Positions 48,123 to 57,640 are shown, counted from the stretch's first letter. The stretch: DNA of 64,000 bases from Geofilum rubicundum JCM 15548 (GCF_000974365.1 NZ_BAZW01000015.1:1-64000), one strand, 5' to 3'. Notes: generated by a model from the letters alone, not told the origin. A program made the numbers and translations.

Positions 48123-50336
48123 ATGCTTAAAGATTGCGATTGGTCAATTGAAAGAGATTATAAAACAGGTTCAGAAAACGAACCGCTACAGTTCTATTTG
48201 GATGGGTTGGCCAATAGTAATGAGTTTAATATGTTGTTGGGTTATTTCAGTTCATCTGCTATCAATTTGCTATCTGTTGGCTTTGCTACTTTTATCAGTA
48301 AAGGTGGGAAAATGAAAATGGTTATTAATCATCTGCTTTCAGCAAATGACAAGGAGGCTATTCGGCGAGTGGAAGACAATCCCAATGAAATAAAAGTATT
48401 CGATTTAACTGATGTCGTCTCACTTGGAAGAGTACTTGACGAATATGATACTCATTTTTTTGAATGTTTAGCTTACCTAATAGCCGAAAAGCGTATTGAA
48501 ATAAAAGTTATTAAACCCAAAAATGGTAAGGGAATAGCTCATTACAAATCAGGCGTTTTCAGTGATGGTCAAGATTCCGTTGGCTACAAAGCGTCTTGTA
48601 ATTTTACGTATTATGGTCTGTCAGAAAACATTGAAGAATTGGAGGCTTTTCTCAGCTGGGAAAATGGAAGATCTAATAAGTTAATTAAAAGGCAACTAAA
48701 GCTTATTGATGATTATTTCACTGAGAAAGATGAAGATGTTGATTATGTGTCTGTAAGTGAAATTGAAGTAGTTCTGAAAGATAGGTTTGGTAAGAAGGAT
48801 ATAAACGAATTGTTGGTGCAAGAAGAACAACTCTTGAGAAAAAAACAGAGTTTGATTTTAAATCCTAAGCTAAAAAAAACAATCACAAAGCTTTTCAGTG
48901 AAATAGAAATATTCAGAAAAACGCCAAAATTTCCGTATGCACAAGGTGCACGACCATATCAAATTGAAGCATACAATTATTGGGTAAACAACAATTATCA
49001 AGGAGTTTTTGCTATGGCCACGGGAACAGGTAAAACAATTACCTCGCTGAATTGCCTTTTAGAAGAGTATAGAAATACAAATTCCTATTATGCTATAATT
49101 CTCGTCCCATCCAAAGCATTGTTAGAACAGTGGATAGAAGAAGTTTCTCAGTTCAATTTTTCAAACATAATGGTGATTGGAGGAGGGTATGATGGAATGC
49201 AACTTCTTCCAAACTTTGTCTCAAATTTCAAAGCAGGATTAAGAAAGGACGTCATAGTCATTGCCACCTATGCAAGCTTCTCCTCAGAAAAATTTTTAAA
49301 GTATTTCAGAAAGGTCCAAAACGATTTTACACTTATCGCCGACGAAGCCCATAACATGGGAGCTAGCCAGATAAAGGAGGTCATGTCACAATTGACAGTT
49401 CCAAAAAGAATTGGCCTTAGCGCAACTCCCAAAAGAAAGTATGATCCTGAAGGAACAGATGCTATATGTGATTTTTTCAATGATAAGCCGCCATTTTGTT
49501 ACAATTTCGGGATGAAAAGGGCAATGAAAGAGGGAAGATTAACAGACTATTATTACTATCCGCGAATTGTGCATTTAGATGAAGATGAGAAAGAAGAATA
49601 TGTAGAGCTATCCAATACTTTACTAAAATTTTTTGATTTTGAACAAGGCAAGTTTAAGGATTCGCCAATTGTTGAAAAGTTACTCCTTCGAAGGAAAACT
49701 ATTATCCATCAAGCTCGTAAAAAAATACCAGCTTATAAAGAGATTCTTAGAGAGTTAGATCAAAAAGATAAATTGAGGTATGTTTTCACCTATGTGCCGG
49801 TAGGCTCGAGCAGAGAAGAACAAAATAATAATGAGGATATTGCTAATAAATTTGTTTATCAATATTTGAAAGCAGCTCAAGAAGTAAAACCTAACTTACG
49901 AGCAAGTACTTACACCTCAGAAACAGATGATCGAAAGAGTAAAATAAGAGGTTTCTCAGAAGGAAAGATTGACATGCTTTTAGCAATGAAAATGCTTGAT
50001 GAAGGTGTAGATATTCCGCGAACAGAGGTCGGTATTTTTGCGAGTAGCACAGGTAATCCTAGGGAATATATTCAAAGAAGAGGAAGACTTCTTAGAAATC
50101 ATGTTGATAAAAAATTCGCCTATGTATACGATATGATCGTTGCTCCAATAGCTAGCCATGATAACGATAATCTCTACAGAATCGAACGGAATATGGTTAA
50201 AAATGAGATGATTAGGGTAGCATACTTTGCATGTTTATCGATGAATTTTTATGATTCAAGAAAAATACTGCAGGACATTTGCGATAGATATGAACTTGAT
50301 TTAGATATAATAATTAATGAATTAGAAAATGATTGA
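48123..50336 (+). CDS. PLD-like/DEAH helicase, phosphorothioation-linked (SspF-like?)
   Basis: 737 residues. The N-terminus carries a phospholipase-D-like domain with an HYK...N arrangement (AHYKSGVFSDG, then SCNFTYYG), followed by an SF2 helicase: Q-type ARPYQIEAYNYW, Walker A ATGTGKT (about 300), DEAH in LIADEAHNM (about 405), IGLSATPKR and motif VI QRRGRLLR (about 650). Comparable PLD-helicases accompany phosphorothioation systems as restriction components. Starting 1 bp after the cysteine desulfurase, it opens what appears to be the sspFGH-like restriction part; which letter it corresponds to I cannot settle. Confidence 0.78.
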   Translation: MLKDCDWSIERDYKTGSENEPLQFYLDGLANSNEFNMLLGYFSSSAINLLSVGFATFISKGGKMKMVINHLLSANDKEAIRRVEDNPNEIKVFDLTDVVSLGRVLDEYDTHFFECLAYLIAEKRIEIKVIKPKNGKGIAHYKSGVFSDGQDSVGYKASCNFTYYGLSENIEELEAFLSWENGRSNKLIKRQLKLIDDYFTEKDEDVDYVSVSEIEVVLKDRFGKKDINELLVQEEQLLRKKQSLILNPKLKKTITKLFSEIEIFRKTPKFPYAQGARPYQIEAYNYWVNNNYQGVFAMATGTGKTITSLNCLLEEYRNTNSYYAIILVPSKALLEQWIEEVSQFNFSNIMVIGGGYDGMQLLPNFVSNFKAGLRKDVIVIATYASFSSEKFLKYFRKVQNDFTLIADEAHNMGASQIKEVMSQLTVPKRIGLSATPKRKYDPEGTDAICDFFNDKPPFCYNFGMKRAMKEGRLTDYYYYPRIVHLDEDEKEEYVELSNTLLKFFDFEQGKFKDSPIVEKLLLRRKTIIHQARKKIPAYKEILRELDQKDKLRYVFTYVPVGSSREEQNNNEDIANKFVYQYLKAAQEVKPNLRASTYTSETDDRKSKIRGFSEGKIDMLLAMKMLDEGVDIPRTEVGIFASSTGNPREYIQRRGRLLRNHVDKKFAYVYDMIVAPIASHDNDNLYRIERNMVKNEMIRVAYFACLSMNFYDSRKILQDICDRYELDLDIIINELEND

Positions 50337-50538
50337 TAATCTGCTAAAAGAAGTATTGAGAGATGAGGTCTTGGCCTCAAAATATCATATCACAAATGAG
50401 ATGATTAATAAAGCGAAACTTGCGCCCCCTTATGAAAATAAGGTAATTGAATATCTAGCTGTGATTATTAAGTCAAAAATGAAGGACATGCATGGAGATA
50501 TCACTGTGTATAATCAAATTAAAAATCTAATAAAGTAG
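50329..50538 (+). CDS. Small helical protein between helicase and ATPase
   Basis: 69 residues, overlapping the helicase stop by 8 bp and ending 2 bp before the ATPase gene, so clearly a coupled operon gene. It is helical and Lys-rich (EVLASKYHITNEMINKAKL), with no known domain. It may bridge the helicase and the Rad50-like ATPase; unnamed. Confidence 0.65.
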   Translation: MIDNLLKEVLRDEVLASKYHITNEMINKAKLAPPYENKVIEYLAVIIKSKMKDMHGDITVYNQIKNLIK

Positions 50539-50540
50539 CT

Positions 50541-52729
50541 ATGGCTTCAATTATTAATAAGATATCATTTCAAAACTTCTTCAACTATTACGGTCCTTTA
50601 GAGGAAAACACATATGAATTCTCAAAGGGAGTCAATATTGTGGTAGCTGACAATGGTGGTGGAAAGTCTAAGTTCTTTAATGGGTTTTTATGGATTTTTT
50701 ATGATGAAATTCTTGACTCTGACACAAAAACCAGAAAGAATATTAAAAATCAAGCAGTTAAGATTTGTTCCGATAAAGCCAAAAATGAAGCAGCTGTTAA
50801 TGATTTAATTGAGATCAATGTTGCACTTGAGTTTAGCGACATTCGATTTACATATCGCATTTGTAAAGGGTTTCGAATCAAGAAGTCTAGGTCCGATGCC
50901 TCACTAACGGACAGTTCCGATTGGCAGGTGTTTTTTAATAACATAGAGGTTTCCAAAAGAGATATTCAGTTATTAGAATTTCATGAGGTGTATGACGAGG
51001 ATGAGCATAAAAGGATTCTGAATAAGTTAATCCAATCAAATCTTAGAGAATATTCTCTTTTCAAGGAGAGGAAGTTGACAAGTTAATTGACTTTAATCAA
51101 GCTGACAGCTTAAATCGAGCCGTAAAAACACTAACGAATATAAACAAGTATGATGAATTAGAAAAGATTACCAAATATGTTGCAGACAGAGCGGAAAAAG
51201 ACCTTAATGAGAGAGTCGCCTCTAATGATGCTGCATCCCTGAACTACAGAAAGAAATTAGAGGAAAAGGATGAGAAGAAAAACTCGCTTGAAAGCGAACT
51301 TGAAAAACTCAATTCATATGAGCATTCATATGCTGAGAATAAGGCTGAAGTTGATAAGCTTGAGAGTTTAAATGAAAATGCAGAAGCAAGAAAGGAATTT
51401 GATGATAAGATAAAAGAGCAAAACACCAAGAAAAAAGCGCTTAAAGAAGATTATGATCGACTTGTTGAAAAACTAAATGAACGTTTTTTTGACGGAAATT
51501 TTGGTTGGATTGCCTTTGGTTGTGAAAAGGAGGTTTCAAGTTTCAAAGAAAAATTGAACAAGTATAGAGAGGTAAGGACCTTAAAGAAGGCAGCCATACT
51601 GAGTGAGGATAACAGTAATATTAACCTACTTCCTCCTGACTCACCCGATTCCGTCACCTTACAAACCATGGTAGAAAGAGAACACTGTTATGTTTGTAAT
51701 CGCGAAGCTAAGAAGGATTCAGAGTCTTGGAAATATATCATGAGTTTATTGAATCGGAAGGAATCAAGTCAAAATAGATCAATTCAAGTATTTAAAAATG
51801 ACTTCAACGAATTTTTTGGAGAAATACAACTTGGCGCTCAATCATATGTTGGTAGAATTGGAGGAATACAAGAATCAATTTTTCGGACTAGGGAAAAGGA
51901 GCAGGAGTTACTCGCTCGTATTGTAAAGGTTCAAGAAAAGATTAAAAATTTAAAGGATGAACGTTCTCGCTTGATAATTGGAGATGAGGACAACATGATT
52001 GATGCTCGACAAATCATGGCCCAGTACAAAGGTGCTTTAACCCGTTTGCAAAAAGCTGAAGATGACATTGTCAAGGCAAAAAAGCGTATCAATTCGTTGA
52101 GCGACGGTGTCAGAAAAGATGAATTTGAATTAAGCAGAATGAGGCCTCAGAATACGCCTAAAGAGTATGAGGTTCATTTGGATATTTCATCTGACTTAAG
52201 AGATGCTGCTCAGCGTACTAGGGTCAGGGTTTTTGATGACATGATCTTAAGGCTTGAAAAAGAGGCAAATATGCACTTTCAAAATCTTATTAAGTATAAT
52301 GAGCTAGCTGGAGGAATTCTTAAATTTGAGAAAAATCTAAGAGGGACCATTGACTTTAACTACATTGATGATGAAGGAAACGAGGTAACTGGGGCATCTG
52401 AAGGATTTCAACGGATGAAAGTATTAGCCGTGCTAATGGCAGTTATATCAGTTAATCCTTACGGTTATTTATATCCATTATTAGCGGATGCTCCCTTATC
52501 AGCTTTTGGTCAAGGATTCATCAAAGGATTTTTTGACGAAACTGAGAAAGTATTCCCACAAAGTATTATTTTGATCAAGGACTTATACGATCGAGATTCG
52601 GAAAACAAGCTTAACAAATTGGGGAATGAACTTTTGAATAATAATAGTGTAAGTACGATGTACTTGAACCATATTCCCAAGAATCTCAAACAAGTTGACG
52701 TCTATACTGAACATAAAAAAATTAAATAA
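50541..52729 (+). CDS. Rad50/SMC-like ATPase with zinc-hook CxxC, frameshifted
   Basis: About 729 residues when corrected. N-terminal half-ATPase with Walker A ADNGGGKSKFF (about 36-46), a coiled-coil arm with a CYVC zinc-hook-like motif (about 383) at its middle, a returning coiled coil, and a C-terminal half with the signature-like GASEGFQRMK and Walker B YPLLADAP. The frame breaks at 51065-51068, where one missing G turns the expected FKGEEVDKLID into a stop nine residues on; the downstream frame is open without interruption to 52729. The role in sspFGH-type restriction is inferred from its position after the helicase. Confidence 0.8.
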
Positions 52730-53259
52730 TGACAAGTAGTGAATTCCGAGAAATGATATTGAAAAAGACACCAAAGTATTCCGTGTCTGTAGAATACCTA
52801 TTTGAGAAATTGGCTAATAAGCAAAAAAAAGGTGAATTCTCTCAATTTGGTCCTTTATATGAATTGTATGTATATGCCTTCTTCTTGGGACTTAAGATTG
52901 ATAGCAGAATCGAATTAGCTTCAGGTAGCAATGCCAAGAAGTTTGTTGAAATTGCTGGCTGGAAAAGCTCCTCACCTCTTATTGACTTTCTTTTGCTAAC
53001 TGTTTTCAGTCGGTCTGATGAAATTGGATTTGATTGGAATGACTTAGAGGATATGGATGAAAAAGAGTTAGCGGAAGTCGTCCGTAAAATCATTACATTC
53101 ATTGAAGAGTATGCCTATGGTGGCTTAGACTACTTAAAAAGTAAGTTTGATAATGGTGAATTAGATAATTCGCAGTATTTATTTGTGGATCTATTAGGTG
53201 ATTTAGTTGTTTCAGACGAGGAGAATAATTTAATGACAAATGATAGATCTTTCAATTGA
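52729..53259 (+). CDS. Conserved protein of the phosphorothioation restriction module
   Basis: 176 residues, start overlapping the ATPase stop by one base (ATGA-type coupling). No catalytic motif recognised; a soluble alpha/beta protein with SVEYLFEKLANKQKKGEF, FGPLYELYVYAFFLGLK and a C-terminal EEYAYGGLDYLKSKF. Its last codons overlap the next, amber-interrupted gene. By place it completes the sspFGH-like set. Confidence 0.65.
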   Translation: MTSSEFREMILKKTPKYSVSVEYLFEKLANKQKKGEFSQFGPLYELYVYAFFLGLKIDSRIELASGSNAKKFVEIAGWKSSSPLIDFLLLTVFSRSDEIGFDWNDLEDMDEKELAEVVRKIITFIEEYAYGGLDYLKSKFDNGELDNSQYLFVDLLGDLVVSDEENNLMTNDRSFN

Positions 53260-53815
53260 CATTACCCGCCTAGAACAATCATTTGACTAGATTGCTAGCG
53301 ATCTGATTAAAAATTATGCGCTGATTGTGAATGAAAAGGTATTTAGATTCACTGAGATTGAGTTCTATTATTACCACGAACCCGGTCATGAAGATACTTA
53401 CACGCATCCTCATCAACGGGCTGCAGGTGAATGGCGGTTTCATAGTCAGGGTTTTGATCTTACCTTGGAAGGGGATGAGGGGACGAAGGACGGAGGCATT
53501 CTTATTCGTGGGTTGTATGGTCCAACTTCGGAAAACGATGAGGCTACTGCCTCTTATGTAAATGGTCCGCGCAAGGTATTGGTGAAAATATTCGAGGCTT
53601 TTGGTTCTGCTTTTGAGCCAGGATGTATTCAATTAAAGGAGGCTGCTGAATGGGATGTGGAGGTGTATAAGGTTTTCAGGCATATTCCTAATAAAGAAAA
53701 AGATAGGGATTTCATCGACAAACCCTATCGGTATTTGGTGAATTTAGATAATTTGGATATTCATAAGGGGCTGAAAGGGCCTATCAAGGAAAAAATGCAG
53801 CGAATCAGCTTATAG
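53240..53815 (+). pseudogene. Unknown protein interrupted by an in-frame amber codon
   Basis: The frame from ATG 53240 reads MIDLSIDITRLEQSFD, then TAG at 53288-53290, and continues in the same frame as IASDLIKNYALIVNEKVFRF to 53815 (about 191 codons in all). The continuation across the stop is coherent, so a single base change probably created it. A shorter product could restart at GTG 53327 (162 residues). The body has YYYHEPGHEDTYTHPHQR, AGEWRFHSQGFDLTL and GGILIRGLY. I do not recognise the family. It overlaps the previous gene by 20 bp. Confidence 0.65.
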
Positions 53816-53834
53816 GAAAAGGAGTATAATCATT

Positions 53835-54941
53835 ATGAACAAAGTTTCAGTTGAACATTACGAGGGCTGCCTTTTGGGCGGTGCGGTTGGTGATGCGCTG
53901 GGGGCGCCGATTGAGTTTTTGAGTTTGGATCGGATCAGGGAGCTCTATGGTCCTGAGGGGGTGACGGGTTATGTGGAGTTTGAGGATGGGCATGGTGAGT
54001 TTACGGATGATACGCAGATGACGCTGTTTACGGCGGAGGGTTTGCTGCGTGCCTACCATAGGGGATCGCTCCGGGGTATTTGGGGCGCGCTGAATACGAT
54101 TGTGCATCATTCGTACTTGCGCTGGTTGGTGACGCAGGGGACTACGGTGGATCGTGTTAAGGTGGAGGCTGGGGAGTATGATATGGAGGCTGGCTGGATG
54201 ATGAAGCAGCGGGTGTTGTATTCACGTCGTGCGCCGGGAAATACTTGTCTTTCTGCTTTGGAGAGTGGTGTGGCGGGTTCTGTGGAGGAGCCTATTAATA
54301 ATAGTAAGGGTTGTGGTACCATTATGCGGGTGGCGCCGGTTGGACTGTTATTTATGGGAGAGGCTGAGGAGGCTTTCAGGATAGCTTGTGAAACGTCGGC
54401 CATTACGCACGGCCACGTTACGGGCTATTTGAGTGCGGGTGTTTTGGCGGCCATTATTTCGGAATTGGCGGTGGGTAAGCGGCTGACGGAAGGGGTGGCG
54501 AAGGCTAAAGAGATATTGAAGCGTTGGGAGGGTCATGGGGAGACTTTGAGGGCTATTGAGAAGGCGGAGGATTTGTTTGTAAAGATGCGGGGTAACAGGG
54601 ACAGGGTGACGGGAGAAACGCTGGAGTTGTTGGGTGGAGGCTGGATTGCGGAGGAGGCTTTGTCGATGTCTTTGTTGGCGAGTTTGCTGTTTGAGGATGA
54701 TTTCACCAGGGGTGTTTTGTTTTCGGTGAATCACGGAGGGGATTGCGATAGTACGGGGTCTATTACGGGCAACATTCTGGGACTGATTCATGGTGTAAGG
54801 GCCATTCCGGCTGACTGGGTGGTAAAGTTGAAGGGGCATGAGGTGGTGAAGGCGGTTGCAGGTGACTTGCACCTGCAAATTAAGACGGGTGAAGGTATGG
54901 GTCACAATGCCGAATGGATGGAGCGTTATCCGGCCTACTAA
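53835..54941 (+). CDS. ADP-ribosylglycohydrolase (DraG-like)
   Basis: 368 residues of the ADP-ribosyl-glycohydrolase fold, which removes ADP-ribose from proteins or nucleic acids. The di-metal motifs are all present: LLGGAVGDALGAPIEF (13-28), EFTDDTQMTLF (about 54-64) and NHGGDCDSTGSITGNILG (about 299). The coding is visibly GC-richer than the operon to its left, so it belongs to the resident or a different source. It lies 19 bp after the amber-interrupted gene on the same strand and could be cotranscribed. Enzymes of this class are found near defence loci, but it may be unrelated housekeeping. Confidence 0.9.
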   Translation: MNKVSVEHYEGCLLGGAVGDALGAPIEFLSLDRIRELYGPEGVTGYVEFEDGHGEFTDDTQMTLFTAEGLLRAYHRGSLRGIWGALNTIVHHSYLRWLVTQGTTVDRVKVEAGEYDMEAGWMMKQRVLYSRRAPGNTCLSALESGVAGSVEEPINNSKGCGTIMRVAPVGLLFMGEAEEAFRIACETSAITHGHVTGYLSAGVLAAIISELAVGKRLTEGVAKAKEILKRWEGHGETLRAIEKAEDLFVKMRGNRDRVTGETLELLGGGWIAEEALSMSLLASLLFEDDFTRGVLFSVNHGGDCDSTGSITGNILGLIHGVRAIPADWVVKLKGHEVVKAVAGDLHLQIKTGEGMGHNAEWMERYPAY

Positions 54942-54996
54942 GGTTGCTTAATTCCAAGGAATCCTATTTTAAATGAAATGACTTAATCTCAATCCA

Positions 54997-55446
54997 ATGA
55001 AAATTTTTTTAACGCTTTTGGTTCTTGTGATTTTGCTTTCCTGCGAAAAGGAGGACCATCAAATTGACGCACGCTTGCTAAAGAATTATGTCATTATGGA
55101 TCCCTATGAAGATGCGGTTTCTTTTGATGACGTGGCTCAGGACACTGTTTACTATTTTTTTAAGGAGAATGACAAAATGACCAAGGTTCGGTTAAATTAT
55201 TCTTTGGTTGATGACGCTATTATCCTGGAGTCCAGAGATACGGTTGAGTGTTTGTATTACACCGAATCTAATCATGTTTTTATGACGGTTGATTGGGACA
55301 ATGAAACGATGCCGGTTCCTGGCTTTGGGAAGGATTTTAATGAATGGGCCATTGTAAAGCTCAACTCAGACACTTTGGTGGTGGATTGGTTTCAAAATGG
55401 TGAAAGCAGAATAAAAGTTGGCAGGGTGGGGTTCAGTGTTATCTAG
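54997..55446 (+). CDS. Small lipoprotein of unknown function
   Basis: 149 residues: MKIFLTLLVLVILLSCEK gives a clear lipobox (LLSC), and the mature part is acidic, probably beta-rich (SLVDDAIILESRDTVECLYY, VVDWFQNGESRIKVGRVGF). No family recognised. Confidence 0.68.
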   Translation: MKIFLTLLVLVILLSCEKEDHQIDARLLKNYVIMDPYEDAVSFDDVAQDTVYYFFKENDKMTKVRLNYSLVDDAIILESRDTVECLYYTESNHVFMTVDWDNETMPVPGFGKDFNEWAIVKLNSDTLVVDWFQNGESRIKVGRVGFSVI

Positions 55447-55545
55447 ATTTGACACTATTGCAGCATCTCTCAGACTGGCACATTTTGAACCGTTATATCC
55501 GATGGATGGACCGCTGCCTGACCTTTTAAAGATTCTGCATATCAT

Positions 55546-55557
55546 GTATCGCGATAC
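55546..55557. promoter_or_regulatory. Short palindrome GTATCGCGATAC, second operator candidate
   Basis: Perfect 12-bp palindrome identical to the core of the larger palindrome at 55603-55630; the two centres are 65 bp apart. A second overlapping TCGCGATA-like half-site follows it. Likely an auxiliary site for the same repressor. Confidence 0.6.
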
Positions 55558-55602
55558 GCGATATATGATGTTTTTTTCTTTGTTTTTATCGAAAATTGTC
55601 TT

Positions 55603-55630
55603 AATATTGCGTATCGCGATACGCAATATT
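55603..55630. promoter_or_regulatory. Perfect 28-bp palindrome, operator of the NTase toxin-antitoxin operon
   Basis: Arms AATATTGCGTATCG and its exact reverse complement, no spacer, ending 8 bp before the ATG at 55638. It overlaps the likely -7 region (AATATTTG at 55625-55632), so a bound dimer would block transcription. This is the expected autoregulatory site for the HTH protein encoded next. Confidence 0.8.
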
Positions 55631-55637
55631 TGTATTT

Positions 55638-56162
55638 ATGAGATCTCAAGGTCATCAACTAAAACCGCAAGATGTTTTGCTCTTACTTAAAATTGTAAGT
55701 GAGGACAATGTGTTATGGAATCAAAAACCCATGGCAGAGGCTTTGGGTATGAGCCAGTCAGAGGTAAGTGAATCCGTAGGCCGCTCTAAATATGCAAGGT
55801 TGTTAGATCCTAAAGGAAAAAGTGTGTATAAAATGGCTCTAATGGAGTTTTTGCAATATGGCCTTCGCTATGTTTTTCCAGTAAAACCCGGGCCTGTGGT
55901 TCGAGGAATCCCAACGGCACACTCAACCTCCCCGCTCAAAGATCAAATCCAGAGCAAGGAACACTATGTGTGGCCTTATGGTAAAGGAACCATCAGAGGT
56001 CATAGCATTTTGCCATTGTATCCGTCTGCACCAGAGGCCGCTCTCAAAGACGGTAAGCTGCATGCACTTCTTGCTTTGGTGGATGCAATGCGAGTTGGTA
56101 GGGCAAGGGAAAAAGAGTTGGCTGTGGATGAACTCAAAAAACGATTAGGACTTGGAGAATAG
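55638..56162 (+). CDS. HTH antitoxin-like regulator of the nucleotidyltransferase pair
   Basis: 174 residues. A helix-turn-helix spans about 31-55 (MAEALGMSQSEVSESVGRSK), and the C-terminal part (VVRGIPTAHSTSPLKDQI) resembles regulators found upstream of nucleotidyltransferase genes. Role proposed: DNA-binding antitoxin that represses its own operon through the palindromes in front. The stop overlaps the toxin's start, so the pair is translationally coupled. Confidence 0.72.
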   Translation: MRSQGHQLKPQDVLLLLKIVSEDNVLWNQKPMAEALGMSQSEVSESVGRSKYARLLDPKGKSVYKMALMEFLQYGLRYVFPVKPGPVVRGIPTAHSTSPLKDQIQSKEHYVWPYGKGTIRGHSILPLYPSAPEAALKDGKLHALLALVDAMRVGRAREKELAVDELKKRLGLGE

Positions 56163-56838
56163 AACAATAAATATTGCTGTAGTTGCAGAGGTGGCGGCTG
56201 CCCTAAAAGATCTGAAGGATAACATGGTTTTTGTAGGTGGCGCAGTTGTGAGTTTGTACACAGATGATCCTGCAGCGGACGAGATTCGCCCAACGCATGA
56301 TATCGACATGACCCTGAATATTATAAGTTTCAGCCATTGGCAAGAAGTTCAAGAAAAACTAGGCGGCTTGGGTTTTCATCCTAACCCATTCGGCCATGCC
56401 ATTTGTAGCTATAATTACAAAAATATTCCGGTGGATATTATGGCAACGGAGGATGGTCCGTTAGGACCTGCTAATTCATGGTATAAGCCTGGTTTTGAAT
56501 ATCTTTGGACAGTAAAGGCCAAGGGTCAGGTAATTAAAATATTATCAGCTCCCTATTTTTTGGCCACCAAATTTGAAGCGTTCAATAATCGCGGCAAAGA
56601 CTACCGAACTAGCCATGATATTGAAGACATTATTTATGTAATTGATAACAGGACAAGCATTGTTGATGAAGTAAGAGCTAGTGACCAGTTAGTTAGAGAA
56701 TTCTTGAAACAAGAGATTCAGCGCATAATCCATAAAGGGCTTTTATCAGAGGTAATTATGACGCATATACATCCACTTATGGTCGAAGATCGGTTTTCTT
56801 TAGTTGAAGACAAAATCAATTTAATAATGCAGATGTAA
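56152..56838 (+). CDS. AbiEii-like nucleotidyltransferase, predicted toxin
   Basis: 228 residues from TTG 56152 (TTGGAGAATAG overlaps the upstream stop; no ATG until codon 25). The nucleotidyltransferase core is present: MVFVGGAVVSLY with the GG pair (29-30), then THDIDM with the two metal-binding Asp (50, 52) and a third candidate in VDIMATE. The C-terminal half is helical. AbiEii/MenT-type enzymes add nucleotides to tRNA acceptor ends, arresting translation; that activity is inferred by family only. Confidence 0.75.
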   Translation: MENRTINIAVVAEVAAALKDLKDNMVFVGGAVVSLYTDDPAADEIRPTHDIDMTLNIISFSHWQEVQEKLGGLGFHPNPFGHAICSYNYKNIPVDIMATEDGPLGPANSWYKPGFEYLWTVKAKGQVIKILSAPYFLATKFEAFNNRGKDYRTSHDIEDIIYVIDNRTSIVDEVRASDQLVREFLKQEIQRIIHKGLLSEVIMTHIHPLMVEDRFSLVEDKINLIMQM

Positions 56839-56937
56839 AAGGGCTTTTATTTGGATCAAGGGTAGATGAGTTGATTTTTCTTAATACTGAGGCCAAAGTG
56901 GTTTCAACCTGGATAAGTACTACTAAATTGAATTATA

Positions 56938-57516
56938 ATGAAGAAGAAAATTGCTGTATTTCTGTTTGATGGTTTCTCTGATTGGGAAATATCCTATCTA
57001 ACTCCGGAAATTAATAAGAGTGAGCTATTTGAGTTGGTGTATTTTTCGCCAAGTGGGGACCTGGTTACCTCCATGGGCGGATTACAGGTTAAACCAACAA
57101 AATCACTTAAGGATTTAGCATTTGAGGATTTAGAGATGTTGATACTTCCGGGTGGCACGGCTTGGGATAAAGGCGGAAATAGGGAAATAGAAAAATTAAC
57201 GGTGGATATGTTTGAGGCAGGAAAACCTGTTGCGGCCATTTGTGCGGCAACCATCTACCTTGGACAAATAGGATTATTGAATGATTTGAAGCATACCAGT
57301 AGTGACTTGAATTATTTAAAGGGGATGGCGCCTGAATATTCTGGAGGAGACCATTATCAAAACGCCCTGGCGGTGACAGATGGCCACCTCATTACAGCCA
57401 ACGGAATTGCGCCAATTGAGTTTGCTCGTGAGATTTTTAAGACCATTGGATTGTATAGCGATGCCGCCATCGAGAAATGGTTTCAATTGTTTAAAAACGG
57501 GGTGTGGAGTGAATAA
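56938..57516 (+). CDS. DJ-1/PfpI family protein
   Basis: 192 residues. The nucleophile elbow AAICAAT carries Cys at about 102, with ILPGGTAWDKG before it and ANGIAPIEFAREI after, as in the YajL/PfpI glutamine-amidotransferase-like fold. Possible glyoxalase, deglycase or chaperone-like activity; the substrate cannot be set. Stands alone, with about 100 bp on each side. Confidence 0.87.
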   Translation: MKKKIAVFLFDGFSDWEISYLTPEINKSELFELVYFSPSGDLVTSMGGLQVKPTKSLKDLAFEDLEMLILPGGTAWDKGGNREIEKLTVDMFEAGKPVAAICAATIYLGQIGLLNDLKHTSSDLNYLKGMAPEYSGGDHYQNALAVTDGHLITANGIAPIEFAREIFKTIGLYSDAAIEKWFQLFKNGVWSE

Positions 57517-57640
57517 CGGCTGGACATACTGCAAATGGCATAGCCAAAGGCAATAAGTGAATGAGACCGAATAAGGGAAGGCTGGAAATAAAATTGATTG
57601 ATAAGCGAATGGTATCTGACTTGAAAATTCAAACATAATT

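Noticed and set aside
50541-52729. Programmed ribosomal frameshifting in the Rad50-like ATPase or other split genes
   Set aside because: No slippery heptamer plus stem-loop was seen at the breaks, and the same kind of single-base loss appears in many unrelated genes.
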